A stretch of 64,000 nt of DNA, from contig OZ025263.1 of assembly GCA_964019135.1 (NCBI GenBank), positions 31,166,133-31,230,132 on the forward strand, read 5' to 3'. The notes under the pieces were generated by a model. That model worked only from the letters and a program-made list of their open reading frames with translations. It did no database searches and was not told the DNA's origin. This document shows, one piece after another, positions 1 through 11,783 of this stretch. Made by a program: the position numbers and the translations under genes. This DNA comes from Arenicola marina (taxonomy: Eukaryota > Annelida > Polychaeta > Arenicolidae). The first letter of the stretch is position 1, and every line of letters starts with the position of its first letter.

Positions 1-392
1 CAGGTTGCAGCTGAATCGGACTGCCGGAAGCAGACTCCTTGGGCTACACCCATCAAACACCACTTTTGGTTCTCCTTTAAATTCAAAGGTTACTACGTAA
101 GCTGTTTTATTGTGGGCGGTCGGTGTAGCCAACTTGTTGGTTGTGATCGGTTATTAGATATGAATGTATTGTCCAATCACAGCTCAGAGCTCCTCCATAT
201 AACTGTCCAATCGGAGCCACCGTTCCTTCTGTCTGCCGTTGACGTTGGTGACGCTAGACGCGCGCCAACAACTGGTTTAACCGGCTTTTACCTGTGTATG
301 TTTTAAAAGCACTGGGTTGTAGTGTTATTTTACATTAATTTACGTAACCACAACTCAATTTCAATCCGCTTGTCACTTGTTGTTGAATAACA

Positions 393-977
393 ATGTATAA
401 TATTCTATTAATGGGTCACTCCTTCATGAGCCGGCTGAAGGTTGACCGGGCACGTGTCTGTGACAGGAGGTTGTCTTTTAATATTGAATCTCTTCCACCC
501 GTTGTGATTCACGGCATTGGAGGGGCAACAGTTAAACGGCATGGCTCTGAATTCATTGACATGGCTAAAGCTATGGGACCCTCTCATATCATTTTAGACA
601 TTGGAACAAATGATCCGTCATCCCAAGATGTGTGTCCAGTAAATGTCGCTGTCCATATATTTGACTTGGCTATTGAGCTCTCGAAACTACCATCAGTTGA
701 ACAGGTTTGGTTGCTGCCAATCATCAGCAGAACTGCTTCTGTACGGCCAAGCCGTAGGCAGACAAGACCAGATTTTCAAGTCTTTGCTCGTCTTCAGGTC
801 AATTCGCTACTAGCAGAGAAGGCGACAAAACATCCTGTAATTTCTGTTTGGGACCACCGGGGCTTATTTCATAACCCTTCCTCTTATTTAAGCGCAGTTG
901 GTGTCCATCTCAATGCTTGTGGACAAGCCAAATATACACGAAGTATCAGAGGCTTGTTGACGTTTGCGTTTAAATAA
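393..977 (+). CDS. SGNH-hydrolase-like ORF of a mobile element, copy 1
   Basis: The 194-residue open frame has the SGNH/GDSL esterase layout: block I at residues 8-10 (GHS, S10 as nucleophile), block III GTND at 71-74, and block V around 170-174 (GVHLN, H172). The expected Asp of the DxxH block is Val169, so the catalytic triad looks incomplete. A second, broken copy lies 0.5 kb downstream on the same strand, which points to a repeated element rather than a host gene. SGNH-like ORFs are known accessory genes of Ngaro-type tyrosine-recombinase retrotransposons, and fragments of such elements occur elsewhere in this window. No recombinase was seen next to it. The start was chosen as the first ATG before GHS. 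Enzyme activity is not claimed. Confidence 0.6.
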   Translation: MYNILLMGHSFMSRLKVDRARVCDRRLSFNIESLPPVVIHGIGGATVKRHGSEFIDMAKAMGPSHIILDIGTNDPSSQDVCPVNVAVHIFDLAIELSKLPSVEQVWLLPIISRTASVRPSRRQTRPDFQVFARLQVNSLLAEKATKHPVISVWDHRGLFHNPSSYLSAVGVHLNACGQAKYTRSIRGLLTFAFK

Positions 978-1452
978 TCTATTTATACTTACACCTTTCC
1001 AGACAATTGGATTACATACAATTTATAGAAATGTGCGTGGCAAGGAACACGTGCCTGTTATTCTTTATTGAACTAGATCTGCCATATACGCATGGTGATG
1101 GGGGTACATGAATCACGCCTGTTGTTTGGGGACATGACAGCTCCTTTCTGTAATAGTGATTTGACACGTTACAGGTTTTCTAATTTGTATTACACTGATT
1201 TGCGAATATAATTCTTATGTTGCTTTCTTACAAGTATGTAAAGGAGGGCTGTCATAAGGACATTGTATGCTTCTGGCAAGAAATTCCACTTTCCTGGCTT
1301 TACACATTTTCTGATGGAAGCTTAAAGGTATTCTAGTTCGATGACTATGCTTTGCTCTTACACGTTAGAAGCATTTTCGTCCAAATGAATAGGGATATCT
1401 TATGGTAGTATGGCATTGTCCATTTGTATAAATACGGCCTGATACTTAACCA

Positions 1453-2090
1453 ATGTTTCTTGTTGAATGTTTCTTCAATAGAAAACGACTAGGCAACTGT
1501 TTGCTCTCATACACTAGCATTTTATTTTTGGGCCATTCTTTCGTTCGTCGGTTAAAAAACGACAGAGCTCGATTGGGGGACTCTTGTTTATCGTTAGGCA
1601 TCCACTTACATGGTCATGGAGTTGGGGGGGCCACTGTTGCTCGCCATGGCCGTCAATTCCTTGATATGGCAGTAACAATGGAACCTACTCATGTAATTTT
1701 TGACTTGGGTACAAACGACTGAAACGTCCTGAAACTGCGAATCCGGAAGAGGTCGCGAAGGCTATTTTCAATTTAGCAGTTTCTCTCTTAGAAATTAAAT
1801 CTGTTTGCAAAGTTTGGTTATTGCCAGTTTTGCCTCGACTGAACCCTGAGGGTCGGGTTTCTAGATACAGGCTGAGGGCAGATTTCGAGAATATTCGCCT
1901 TAGAATGAATACCTACTTGAAAGAGTTATCTGCAGGTTTTGCTTCGATATCAGTCTGGACACACCGTGGCCTGCATTTAAACCCTCGTTCGTTCTTAAAT
2001 GTTAACGATGGTGTCCATCTAAATGCTGTAGGACTTTTGAAATATACTCGTAGTATCCGTGGATTACTTCTTAAAGAATTTGTAGCATAA
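1453..2090 (+). pseudogene. SGNH-hydrolase-like ORF, copy 2, frameshifted
   Basis: This is a paralogue of the ORF at 393-977. The first part (to 1722) carries GHSF and ends right after GTND at a TGA. The same protein resumes in another frame from about 1728 (RPETANPEEV onward) and runs to 2090, so one frameshift near 1720 breaks it. Unlike copy 1 it keeps the block V Asp (DGVHLN, a DxxH). Both copies share a C-terminal KYTRSIRGLL motif. It was probably part of the same kind of tyrosine-recombinase element. The N-terminal start is uncertain, because the ATG at 1453 precedes a stretch that does not match copy 1. Confidence 0.6.
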
Positions 2091-3602
2091 ATGGCAGGGT
2101 TAAGCTACACGGTTGTCAGCAGCCAGATTTTCTACCTATTCATTTGTGAGTTGCCTTGTATGGTTCAGGCTCTGCATGTGAAGGACGCATCCTGCTTATC
2201 AGTTTCTGGTATTCGAATTCGGCATATCAGACTGATATGGGATCCATGTGGCCTGCGATTACCATAGCCCGTTTTGTGAACCAGCCTCTTCCCTGGTTTG
2301 GGCATCTCTTCTAAAGTATGTTTGTGTTTCCTGTATTTCATTTTGGTCTTTTACAATGTTAGCATATATCATGTATATATTGCATTAGTACTTGGATACA
2401 CTAACACTTAATTTACAGACAGAAGAGATGTTCCTATGAAAACCACCTTCACTGGCTTTTTCACAGTACTTTTTACACTGGCATTGCACTTTTTTCTGAT
2501 TTAAGGCAAGGTTTTACCTGTCCCTTTATGACCATGCTACACTCTTAAATGTAGGTAGCATTATCGTACAATACATACGGCGGTAATTCCTTCTGGAGCT
2601 TAACCTTGTTTCCCTTCCCTTATGACTGGAATTATTGAAATATCTATTTTATTAATTTGTTAAATCCTGGTGTCAAGGTGTGGCTCCAATGCTGATGTCA
2701 AATTTGCACTCTGAAACCAGTTCCCTTTGTGAGACATTATTGCTTGGTGGAGTCCTTTGTGAAGGCCGGAGACTCAGTTGCGCTACCAGTTGCACACATG
2801 CAGTGTGTTGTTGCTATGGAAATGGGTAGAAGTTTGAATGTAGCCATGAATCCAGGCCAGGTCTATCAATGTTATGATGAGTTTGTATTGGCACGGATTT
2901 ACGCATAATGTTAGCAAGTCATAAATTAATGACCATACCAACATGAATGCCGTAGTGTTTTCTATTTATGTACATAGAAACAAATCTGTATCGTAAGATA
3001 GAACCTCGGGTAATAATCGACGTGATTTAAAATTTGATACATCATAAACATCTATGTTATGCGAGTTCTCGCAACATTTCTTATGATGGTAAATAAGGAC
3101 GCCTTAATCAATAAAAGATATATCAGTGCAACCTGCAATTTTGCATATTATGAATATGCAGCTTTTTCCATCTGGAAAGGTATTATTATATTAATACTTG
3201 TTAAATAACTAATTCATGTTATCTAAAGTTGCAACCTTGGGTATAATCAAATGCCATATAGTTGTTTCTTTTATATAATATGGTTGACTAATATCTACAG
3301 GTACACCAAATGGTTGGTGAATTTTATTACATTACTTCATACTTTTATTACATTAAGATAATTACATTTGTCATTTGATTGGCATCTCAATCTTGATCAT
3401 AATATCTGGTCATCTTAGTGATGAATATACTGAATAAACCCGTCAATTTATTCATCATTCCCGCTATTAACCCAACGGTAAATATTAAATTGAAGATCAA
3501 GTTGTGATTATATTACCGACCGCCAGATAACTCGCCTATCCATGGGTATATAATTTGACAGCATTTCTCTTTCTTTTGCCATATACCCTAAGTTTCAGAA
3601 CA
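2091..3602. other. no gene seen
   Basis: This is AT-rich sequence with short ORFs only. No domain, splice-supported exon or clear repeat was recognised. Confidence 0.5.
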
Positions 3603-4089
3603 ATGTCTCGGAGAAGTGCTAGGACCCGTGGTCAAGCCGATGCTGACTTGATTCCACCGGAGGCTAATACCTCCAAGAAAAGGAAGAGGGCCGTGTCCTA
3701 GCCACAGACAACCCTACCTTCCAATGAAGATGAGAGAATCCAACCGAGTCCTACCGTGGTCACAGTGGCGGATGACCAGTTATCAGGAACCGGAAACCCC
3801 GGATCCAGATACAGTGTTGGTGGCTAAGATCCCAGAACAAGTGCTGTCAGCAATTCATCGCGAGCGAGCAACGGCACAGGCATTCTCCGCAGAAAGCCAG
3901 AGTACTCACCAGCCTGAAGGTATGAGTAACCTTGTACAGCTGGCTCACGAGATGCTAGGTGAAGGCCTGATGAACTGTGAACCTGAGGTTACTAACCCTC
4001 GTTTATGGAACCTCGGGGGAAGCAGTGGTCATGTCCCTGACAAGATAAAACATAAGATCTGGGCAAATGAGTGGGTGGATGTCATCTGA
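3603..4089 (+). pseudogene. degenerate gag-like ORF of a tyrosine-recombinase element (tentative)
   Basis: A short ORF starts at 3603 (MSRRSARTRG, basic) and stops at 3699. From 3724 a different frame runs to 4089 and contains an Ala/Gln-rich part and the C-terminal segment VPDKIKHKIWANEWVDV. From memory, a D-K-x-K-x-K-I-W-x-x-E-x-V-D motif is common in the first ORF of Crypton/Ngaro-like elements of marine invertebrates; I could not verify this by search. A GTAAGT lies just after the stop. It may belong with the SGNH ORFs upstream. The frame change suggests decay. Confidence 0.35.
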
Positions 4090-5305
4090 AAGTAAGTGCC
4101 AGACAGACATGTTTAAGTAGTGTTGCTTAGTCAATGGAAAACACTATGTGACATATTTATGTATAGCCTTTAAGCTGTGCCCCTTATTTGCTTTCTTTTG
4201 TTAGGAACTCCAAAAAAAGGGTTCTACCTCCTCTGTTGAGGCAACAAGAAATTTGACAACCTCGCCTCGCGAGTGGACACCTTGGAGGAGGGGGATTTAT
4301 TCCCTACTGCAACATCCGTTGAAGAATTGGCAGAATTGGAAGATGGAAGGCCAGAACTTGAGAGGCGAAGGAGCACATGTTAGAGATCTAGGAATTATTT
4401 GTTAAAGACATAACGTATAAAGATACATTTCAACCTACTCTCGTAACGCTGAAAACTAAAGTCTTATGCATTGCACTAAGGTGTCGAAATCAATGGATTC
4501 AGCTTGTACACATAAGGCAAAGCTATGCAAACCTACTTCCGGCTAACGTGTTCGTGCTCTGCACGTTTATTAGTTACATTTACAAGATGGGTTGACGCGC
4601 CACTGAATGTATCGTTCCTTTAGCTTACTCGAGACACGCTGGTAAAACCGTCTACATCGCCTATTTTAAGTTATAGTGAACTAAACAAGCATCCCAAATC
4701 GCTACCACTCGCATGAACGATATTTCAAGCAGCATTTCCATTTAATATACCGTCAAGTATTACGGGTCGTATTTGATAAAGAAAGGCAGAGACCCAATAT
4801 ATTTCACCTAGCAAGTTTCAACGTTTTCTAATTGCCACTACAAATTCAGTCCAATGGCATTTTTGGCTTTCCAGATAGCCCAACTTGGAGGTCATCAATA
4901 CGTGATAACATCCAAAGGGTGATGGAAAGGTAACCTCAACTTCCTCTCTTCACTGTTGTGCATAAAACTACAAAATAGATAATTTAATAATAATGAGTTC
5001 TCTGCATTGCTTGCATGGTAATTTACCACTTATTTAATATAATTTTCGCGTTTTAGACGTAGCACCTAACATTTAACGTTTCCGTTGCTCACTGGTAATC
5101 ATTAGGATGCGTTGGTCATATTAAGTACTTTTAACCTGTAATTATAGTAGTTGTGCTATTTGAACATTGCAGGTTGATGTCATACAGCGTCATGGTCAAA
5201 CTCAACATGAAGGGACAGGGGGGTTTTGATTTGATTTGATTTGATTGGGCTTAACGGCACTTTCAGCCATCTTTGTTTTGTTTGGATTCGATTTCGATAT
5301 TAGAG
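4090..5305. other. no gene seen; short TTTGA microsatellite
   Basis: No supported coding sequence was found. A small (TTTGA)n run lies at about 5226-5246. Confidence 0.5.
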
Positions 5306-5647
5306 CAGACCCCTAACTGATAAGATGAGTGGCTTTAAACGTGGTGTGGACGTTACGGGGTATGTGATGGAAGTGTCGCCACAGAAAAAAAGCAAAACGA
5401 ACAATTTGTAATTCAACACTGTAATACAATCAGCACAAGAAACGTTTCATGAGTTAGTGGGGTTTGACATGACAAAGCGATCGGCGATTGAAAGTTTGCA
5501 TCAAAGTAAATCACCTGGGAAGTTGTGTAACAGAGTTAATACCTAACAAATGGCGTGCAGACTGCAACGACATTCGCATGCAACGAGCCACCAGTGTACA
5601 GAGTGTTGTGGATCAGGCCCCTAACTGATAAGATGAGTGGCTTAAAG
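5306..5647 (+). repeat. direct repeat pair of about 33 bp
   Basis: The sequence CCCCTAACTGATAAGATGAG with its flanks occurs at about 5306-5339 and again at about 5614-5646, both in the same orientation and differing by one or two bases and a small indel. The copies bracket the protein fragment at 5325-5546. This could be a tandem partial duplication or the ends of a small element. Confidence 0.7.
5325..5546 (+). pseudogene. fragment of an unnamed conserved domain, copy A
   Basis: Read from ATG 5325 to TAA 5544 with one internal TAA after the KTNNL segment, this aligns with the fragment at 8837-9073. Shared features are G-Y-V-x-(E/D)-V-S-x-(Q/E)-K-(K/R), then N-x-VIQ, then LVGF, then KRS, then LH-x-S-(K/R)-SP-x-KL. 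The pattern looks like an OB-like domain that I associate with repeated genes in aquatic animals, but I cannot name the family. It is a decayed copy. Confidence 0.45.
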
Positions 5648-5939
5648 GCGCTCGTCAGCGTTTCTGATTGGCTGTTTTTCCGGATATTCATCTTGTCGTT
5701 TAACCGCCGACAATTCGCATTTCATCGACGCAAACAAACTTTACTTACGTCAAAAGTCATCAGTAAACTTAGATATTAATTTATAAACAACATTTAGGCT
5801 TTTTATAGTGATTTTAAACACAAAGAATCTAAGTTTTAAACATTTCAATGCAAATTTTGTGAAATATGAAACCAAATATGGAAAGATCGCCTGACTCTGT
5901 ATGTCGACACAACTTGTTTACGGTCAGGTTTAGTCAAAC

Positions 5940-6344
5940 GTGGACATGTCTAACTTGAGAAGTATTTTGCCCAAGCGTGTCATTGTCCTGTCAATGCCCC
6001 CGGTATGCCTGAAACCTGGTGTCTCATCGCCTGCCCTGACGCCCCATGCCGTTGACACAAGCATGCCCAGTGGCAGTGGACTTGAAAGTCACAGTGGCAC
6101 AGTCAATGTCACTGACAGTGACACTGGCACTGCGGGTGGGATGGACATCACAGGCCCTGAGTCTGATCCTTCAAATGAAGTTTTACCTGACCTTGTCAGT
6201 ACTCCGCCCCACGATAAGCCAGATACCAGACAAGGGTGTATTTGTACAGGCGCCTGCCTTACAAGAAGGTGTCCATGCAAAGACGCAGAGCTTCATTGCA
6301 CTCAGGACTGTCTAAGTGCAGAAGGAAATGCAGAAACAAGGTAG
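5940..6344 (+). CDS. Ser/Thr-rich ORF ending in a Cys-rich CXC-like motif
   Basis: This 134-residue frame has a Ser/Thr/Gly/Asp-rich middle (residues about 35-75) and a C-terminal Cys cluster, CICTGACLTRRCPC followed by C-x3-C. The C-x-C-x3-C-x4-C-P-C-x7-C-x3-C spacing resembles CXC/TSO1-like or transposon-tail Cys-rich modules. The frame ends just past AACAAG|GTAGGC, so it could be an exon. I do not recognise the protein. The low-complexity middle means the frame could be open by chance. Confidence 0.35.
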   Translation: MDMSNLRSILPKRVIVLSMPPVCLKPGVSSPALTPHAVDTSMPSGSGLESHSGTVNVTDSDTGTAGGMDITGPESDPSNEVLPDLVSTPPHDKPDTRQGCICTGACLTRRCPCKDAELHCTQDCLSAEGNAETR

Positions 6345-8546
6345 GCAATATACAGTACTTGTCAGTACACCTAGACCATATTTGAATGTCATTCACCAAT
6401 TTATAAAGTAAAATGTAAATCTGTGTGATAAATCTGATTTCTGTCACTTTTCTCATTTGAGTACAAATTTTTTTTGGTGGGGGGGAGGGGGCAATTTTAG
6501 GTCCTGTTTCCAGATGATAAACACTAAAAAAAATTCCACAGTCACAATAAATTACAAAATTACCTCATACTCATAGAATACAATAACAAAGGCAGTTAAA
6601 TGATATAAAATGGGAATATCCTGATTCATGGTTGTTTAATGTCAAAATTCGCAGTTTACATTGGTTGGAACTTGTTGTCTTTGATCTTGAAGGTCTGCGA
6701 ATGCCTCATTTACAGTACACACAAAATTAATTTCCTCATTCCCAGTTTACAATGAAATGAAAAGCACATTCCTGAGAAATACAAATACCTTTGCCCCTCC
6801 CCCCCCCCCCCCTCCACTCATTTTGTAGGATAAAATGTGTAGCTTGATTTATATGTCACTGCCATCAGCAGTATTTAGCAATGCAGTACCAACCATTCCT
6901 ATTTATGGCAATCCCTGAATTTAAATTGTGAACTGACTAAAATACATTTATATGAGTTACCAATGGTAGATGTATCTGCCATTTATATCCGTTTTGTACA
7001 GTATAACAAGTCTTTACCCATGTGAACATGATTAAGGATGTGCTAAAATGCAGATCTATAGAATTCTATAGAGCTGTCTTTGAGGAATTACACATTGACA
7101 TATATTTGAACAAAAATAGAATAAAAATAGACAAAAAATCTGTCCCCTGTAAATTCCATTAGCATGCTTTGGCATATAGTAAAAACTACCTAACAAGTTT
7201 ATCACAGAAACAGGGGTAAAGAGGTACATATGTAAACTTTAATTGATATTTACATGCTTGTAACAATTTCTAAATGGAAAACATACACTGAGACTATGCC
7301 ACAAATATACATAGCATCTATATTCTGTGCCTATGCATTTGTTACATATAAAGGGCTGCATATGGGTGATGTGTAAACAATTCAAATGAGTTCAAATGAG
7401 TACATATTTCAGTGTGTATAATGGATATGGCGTTGCTTTGAATAATAGCAAGTACGCGTTGATTAAGATTGCATGGCCATATGGCCACAGTATACATAGT
7501 GTATAAATGGTAACGGGCCCAATGTATACAGTGTATATATCGTTACTTGGATCCTTAGTTTCTATGCATTTATTCAGATTTTTAACATGGCTTAGCTTAA
7601 TTGTGAATTGGACGCGTCAGGGAACATGTTGTGGACGATAGGACTTGACGCAATGTATTACTGCTTTTACAATATCAGTTTCTCCTTAATAAATAGAAAT
7701 TTACCCAAATGACGGACTAGACGTTATTACTGAAACAAACAAGTGTCTGATGAGTACGTTTTGGTTGTAACTTTTTGTCAATATAGTTCTGCCATGGCTA
7801 TTGAGGCTCAAAGAACATTATATAAAAGTATCGGATAAGGGCGTTTTCTTAGTAATTTCTCATGAATATAATCTGTCATGGTCATTGTCGTCCAAAGAAC
7901 ATTATATACACTGTGATGAGTATGTTTACAGGTATTTGAGGAATATGAACATATATCGTGAGTTTTTGCATCAAGTGATGGATGCATTCCCGAGGAATTG
8001 GTATTGTATTGTAAAGGCAATAAAATTCTGGACGGGAATGCCACCCCACTAAAAAACGCATTGCAGCGCGCAGAAATTGGGTGTAAAATAATAACGTCAC
8101 ACACGCGCGGAAGGAAGCAGGCGAACGATCTACGTTTGAAGTCACAACTATAGTTTTCTAAACTTTAGTCTGCTCTTTATTCGGTGCTAGTGTGTTCATT
8201 TACCCAAGTGGGGTTTAAAGACAAATTTTGCGACAAATGGTGTACATGACAGAGTTTGCGAAGTTGCGAAGTTGTACTTTAGCTTGTAACAGTACCGTCA
8301 CAGCGATGAAAGCACACAGCTGGTTGCGGGTGGCGGGCCGCCCTCTCACCAGTACCTGGGGTCAGCGAGCGCTGCCCGGGGATAATTTGTCAATGGCCAT
8401 GGCCAGCTAAGAGCTTACAATTTTTTATAAAGACATTGGGCTCCCAAGCCAAAATATGCGCTGGGAGCAAATACATTTTATTCACCACATTGTACGTGTT
8501 GTGTCCGTGACTGGAAACAAAAATATAAATATTTATCACTTGCAGG
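6345..8546. other. no gene seen
   Basis: AT-rich with short chance ORFs. It holds C- and G-runs near 6475-6490 and 6796-6810, and a perfect 18-bp palindrome centred on GAATTC at 7055-7072. Nothing codes recognisably. Confidence 0.5.
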
Positions 8547-8753
8547 CAAACTGATCCTGTCACGACGCTTGAGGAATGGTCTTCGGTGTTTGCAAAGTAC
8601 GGAAGGAAATTCCCGGACCAAGCGGGCCACCTTTTATAGTATAGGGAGACATTGCGCCAGATCGCAAAGCAGGGAGGAAATTTCCTGATCTACGACGAGT
8701 CACTTCGTCTTCTGTCACCCCGTGAACCCAATTCCACAGTGAACGGTACCTGA
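8547..8753 (+). pseudogene. Ngaro/DIRS gag-like fragment
   Basis: This frame, opening right after a TTGCAG acceptor-like site, contains TLEEWSSVFAKYGRKFPDQ, then one in-frame TAG, then RETLRQIAKQGGNFLIYDES. The T-L-E-x-W-x-x-V-F and later Y-D-E-x-(L/F)-R elements match my memory of the conserved helical gag domain of lancelet and cnidarian tyrosine-recombinase retroelements. The in-frame stop and lack of an initiator mark it as a remnant. The neighbouring fragment at 8837 may belong to the same copy. Confidence 0.45.
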
Positions 8754-8836
8754 AGGCGATGATGGGGAATGCATGTGTTTACTCATGTCACATTGCCAAT
8801 AAAAGGCGAGCGGGCCACTGCGTGGCAAACATATGA

Positions 8837-9073
8837 GAGTCTCTTGCACTCAAAATTGATCGTCCAAAGCGCAAATCGGACGAATTAGTTGGCTACGTGG
8901 TGGATGTCTCACATGAGAAACGCAGCCGGCGCACCAATTCGCCGTTCTGCAACGCCGTCATTCAGACCGGTAAAGATATTTATCATAATCTGGTAGGATT
9001 TCATGGAGGGAAGAGAAGTGAGTTAGAAAAGTTGCATGCCAGCAGGTCGCCAGTAAAACTGACCTACATCTAG
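8837..9073 (+). pseudogene. fragment of an unnamed conserved domain, copy B
   Basis: A 78-codon stop-to-stop frame without an early ATG. Visible motifs are ELVGYVVDVSHEKRSRR, NAVIQTGKDIY, LVGFHGGKRSELEKLH and SRSPVKL. It is the better-preserved relative of 5325-5546. Function is unknown. Its repetition next to retroelement pieces suggests it is element-borne. Confidence 0.45.
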
Positions 9074-9758
9074 CTTGTTCCGGATACCAACCAAACAAGA
9101 CCGACATTAAGATGGGTCGGTCCAGCGGAGTGCAGACAGTACTAGCCAAGGACCTTGAACGTCATCTTCCCCGACAAATCGGCCATGATTGACACATGTG
9201 TCTGGGATGCCCATGTCGGCTTACCGGGAGTTTTTCAGCCTCTTTAAACACACCAAGATAATCGAATGAGGTACATTCTGCATGATTCCGAAGGATTTGG
9301 AACGGCACCAGTGCCAACTCTTTGCCAAGGGGTGGTGGGGGGGGGGGGAGGCGGATTCATTAAAACTTGCGACCGAGGAGGGGGGGGGCGGACTCTGAAA
9401 CCGGGGGTCCACCCATTTTTTTGACGACCGGGGGTGGGGGGGTCTACGCCGGCTCAGATAGTGTTTCTTCCTCAAAAAGAGGAGGGGGGGGGTCTGGACT
9501 TCCTGGACCCCCCCCCCCCCCCCATGGATCCGCTCTTGCTTTGTACATACATATATATTATTTTAGCAAATAAACGTTCACGAATAAACACAAACATATG
9601 TCTGCACTTGCCGTAGTCCAAGGAATGAATCCTTCAATAAGATGCATTGTGAGGCTAAATTGCAATTCGACATCATGAAGACACTGTATGCTACATGCTA
9701 TAGTAGTCTTATATTCATATCGAACGACAGATTGACAGATTTTCATTTCATTCTTCAG
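9074..9758. repeat. G/C-run repeat, no gene
   Basis: Between about 9338 and 9530 there are several runs of eight or more G and one of C. The phrase AAAACTTGCGACCGAGGAGG recurs in diverged form near 44768 and, inverted, near 46885, so this is one member of a dispersed G-rich family. The rest of the interval, up to the acceptor at 9757-9758, appears to be intronic or intergenic. Confidence 0.6.
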
Positions 9759-10259
9759 CTTATCTGTGACGGGAGTGTCCATGATGCCCGCATTCTTCGT
9801 GAGAGTGCGTTATTTGACGCATTTGAGACACCTGACAGAAGGCCACTGGACGGCATTATTTTAGGTGACAGTGGCTACATGCAACGGGACTGGTTGTTCA
9901 CTCCTCTTCCCAATCCCAGGACAGAGAAAGAGAGGAACTATAACTTCAGGCACAACTCTGCTCGAGCCACTATTGAGAGAGGGAATGGAATATTAAAGAG
10001 ACGCTGGTCTTGTCTTCGACGACTTCGATTGCATCCTGTCACAGCATGTAAAGTTATCATGGTGTGTGTGATGCTACACAACCGTGCCAGGAATCTGAAT
10101 CTCGATGCCCCATCTGACTCCGAGAGTGACAACGAATCAGAGCCGGAAGAGCCCGATGCAGATGTCGAAGAACAGCCTGCAGCCCAGCACCTAACCGAGA
10201 AAGCCTGTGTCGCAGCAGGCAGAGATTCTAGGCAACGACTCATTAATAACTACTTCTAA
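9759..10259 (+). CDS. Harbinger (HARBI1-like) transposase, C-terminal exon
   Basis: A polypyrimidine tract and TTCTTCAG end at 9758, and the frame that follows starts in phase 0 with LICDGSVHDARIL. It continues with LGDSGYM (second catalytic Asp) and ATIERGNGILKRRW (catalytic Glu), then the HNRAR segment typical of the DDE_Tnp_4/HARBI1 nuclease, and an acidic tail before TAA. The first catalytic Asp and the helix-turn-helix should lie in upstream exons, which I did not find. An ATG at 9642 is in frame but upstream of the acceptor, and its peptide looks intronic. This is either a truncated transposon or the last exon of a domesticated gene. Confidence 0.75.
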   Translation, partial: LICDGSVHDARILRESALFDAFETPDRRPLDGIILGDSGYMQRDWLFTPLPNPRTEKERNYNFRHNSARATIERGNGILKRRWSCLRRLRLHPVTACKVIMVCVMLHNRARNLNLDAPSDSESDNESEPEEPDADVEEQPAAQHLTEKACVAAGRDSRQRLINNYF

Positions 10260-11150
10260 GATTAAGTTTAACCTTGTCCTAAATGTATTTACATATTTAA
10301 ATAATTTTGATTTTAGCATCTTGGCTTATATATGTTCGTGTCTCCGAACAGATCCATATGCCTGTCTTAATTATACCTAAGTTTAAGATTAAAAACATGA
10401 ACACTTTGCGATAATAGACTGCAAATGGACAAACACCATTGGAAAATTATTCGGAAGCATTTATTCGGAAACATTTGAATTCAGAAGTGGTCAATCTATG
10501 AGATGAAAAGGCAACATCTGCATTAAAATGGAACAGCGTCTAAGTATACCCAGTTATTGCATTACTCTGAAAGACTGGCCGTGTTGCATTTCTCTCGTCT
10601 CTTGTTTTGATCTTCCAGGTGAGCTATCCCATATAACCCATATTTTAGGCGACAACATCCACAACAGGGACATGTCTGCAGACTTTAAGCAAGCAGTAAC
10701 TAAGATTTCATGAAGATCTTATTGCATGCATGCGCAAAAGGTGTGTGCTGGCACCACCCCGATACCACAGAGGGGTGCACATGGGGCTCGGGGCAGCGTG
10801 TGCGGGGTGCGGCTGGCACAGAGAGCTGTACCAGGCGGTACCAAGAGTTACAACCGGCCCACCTAGTGTAACATAATGTCATTCAAATCCCTCGCCACAT
10901 TCTTGCCGAGGAAAACAGACAGTCGTTGTGTTGCAGACTATACAAAAACTCCACGGAGAGCTTAACGTCTAATTCCACTCGTAAGGCGATATCGTGCCAT
11001 ACAGATTGCGTTCAGTCCAATTGGTAAAATATCGTTTCAAGTCAAAGATGTAAACCCTGAAAGTAAGCAATTGCGCGAGTATGCCTATACAAACTGCAAT
11101 AAGTTCCACATATGTAGTAGATATATATCATTGTCTTTCTCTGATTCCAG
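10260..11150. other. no gene seen
   Basis: Short ORFs only. It leads into the splice acceptor CTGATTCCAG at 11141-11150. Confidence 0.5.
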
Positions 11151-11350
11151 CTGCTCCAGGTGCACAGACGCTTAATCCCTCCACAACCTGTGTAGCTTGT
11201 AACATGGTGAGAAGGGAGGGCAGAAAGCGGAAGGGAACTCGCTACATGTGTAACCATTGCGACAAAGACTTGTGCATCACTCCATGTTTTGAAATTTACC
11301 GTACCTACAAAAGGTTTCAAGATGCACTCCGCCAGCTACACCGTGACTGA
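11151..11350 (+). pseudogene. piggyBac transposase C-terminal zinc-ribbon exon
   Basis: After the acceptor at 11149-11150 the frame (phase 1) reads C-V-A-C-N, then RREGRKRKGTRYMC-N-H-C, then LC-I-T-P-C-F-E-I-Y, ending at TGA 11348-11350. This is the C-terminal Cys-rich domain of piggyBac/PGBD transposases, with the four CxxC-type elements present. The DDE core was not found upstream, so the copy is partial in this window. The length fits the terminal domain only. Confidence 0.75.
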
Positions 11351-11783
11351 TATGTTACTGACTCTGTAAATCAACAAGGATTTATATCGTCATCATTTCA
11401 ATACTTCACAAAGTTTAGTTTTGTGCAATATTATGTAGATCTACCGCTACTGCCTTTTGTATTGTTTATGCAATTATACAGCAAAAACTTTATCTGTCAG
11501 TAATAAGTCGTGATGAATTTCAAATTGGTGCTGTTTTTTTCCATACTTGTTTCACTACTTTTACCTTTTATGCAGTGTTCAACCTTTATGTTACTTACAG
11601 AACAACAATAAAGCGTTTGCTTGTTGATCTTTTCCAATTGGTGTAGTATATGTAGAACAAACTGCTCAGTCTGTTTGTGCTTGCGTCTGGGGATGCACCG
11701 TGTTTGGCCAGTTTTCAAATAAATGGTGAACTGAACTGTCACGATAGTCCGCCTTTTTCAACTTTATAGTAGTGAATACTACA

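Noticed and set aside
9642..9758. N-terminal extension of the Harbinger ORF from ATG 9642
   Set aside because: It lies before a strong splice acceptor and its sequence does not resemble the transposase.
10736..10870. GC-rich stretch as a structured RNA gene
   Set aside because: I could not fold it into a tRNA or other known RNA, and no polymerase III boxes with correct spacing were seen.
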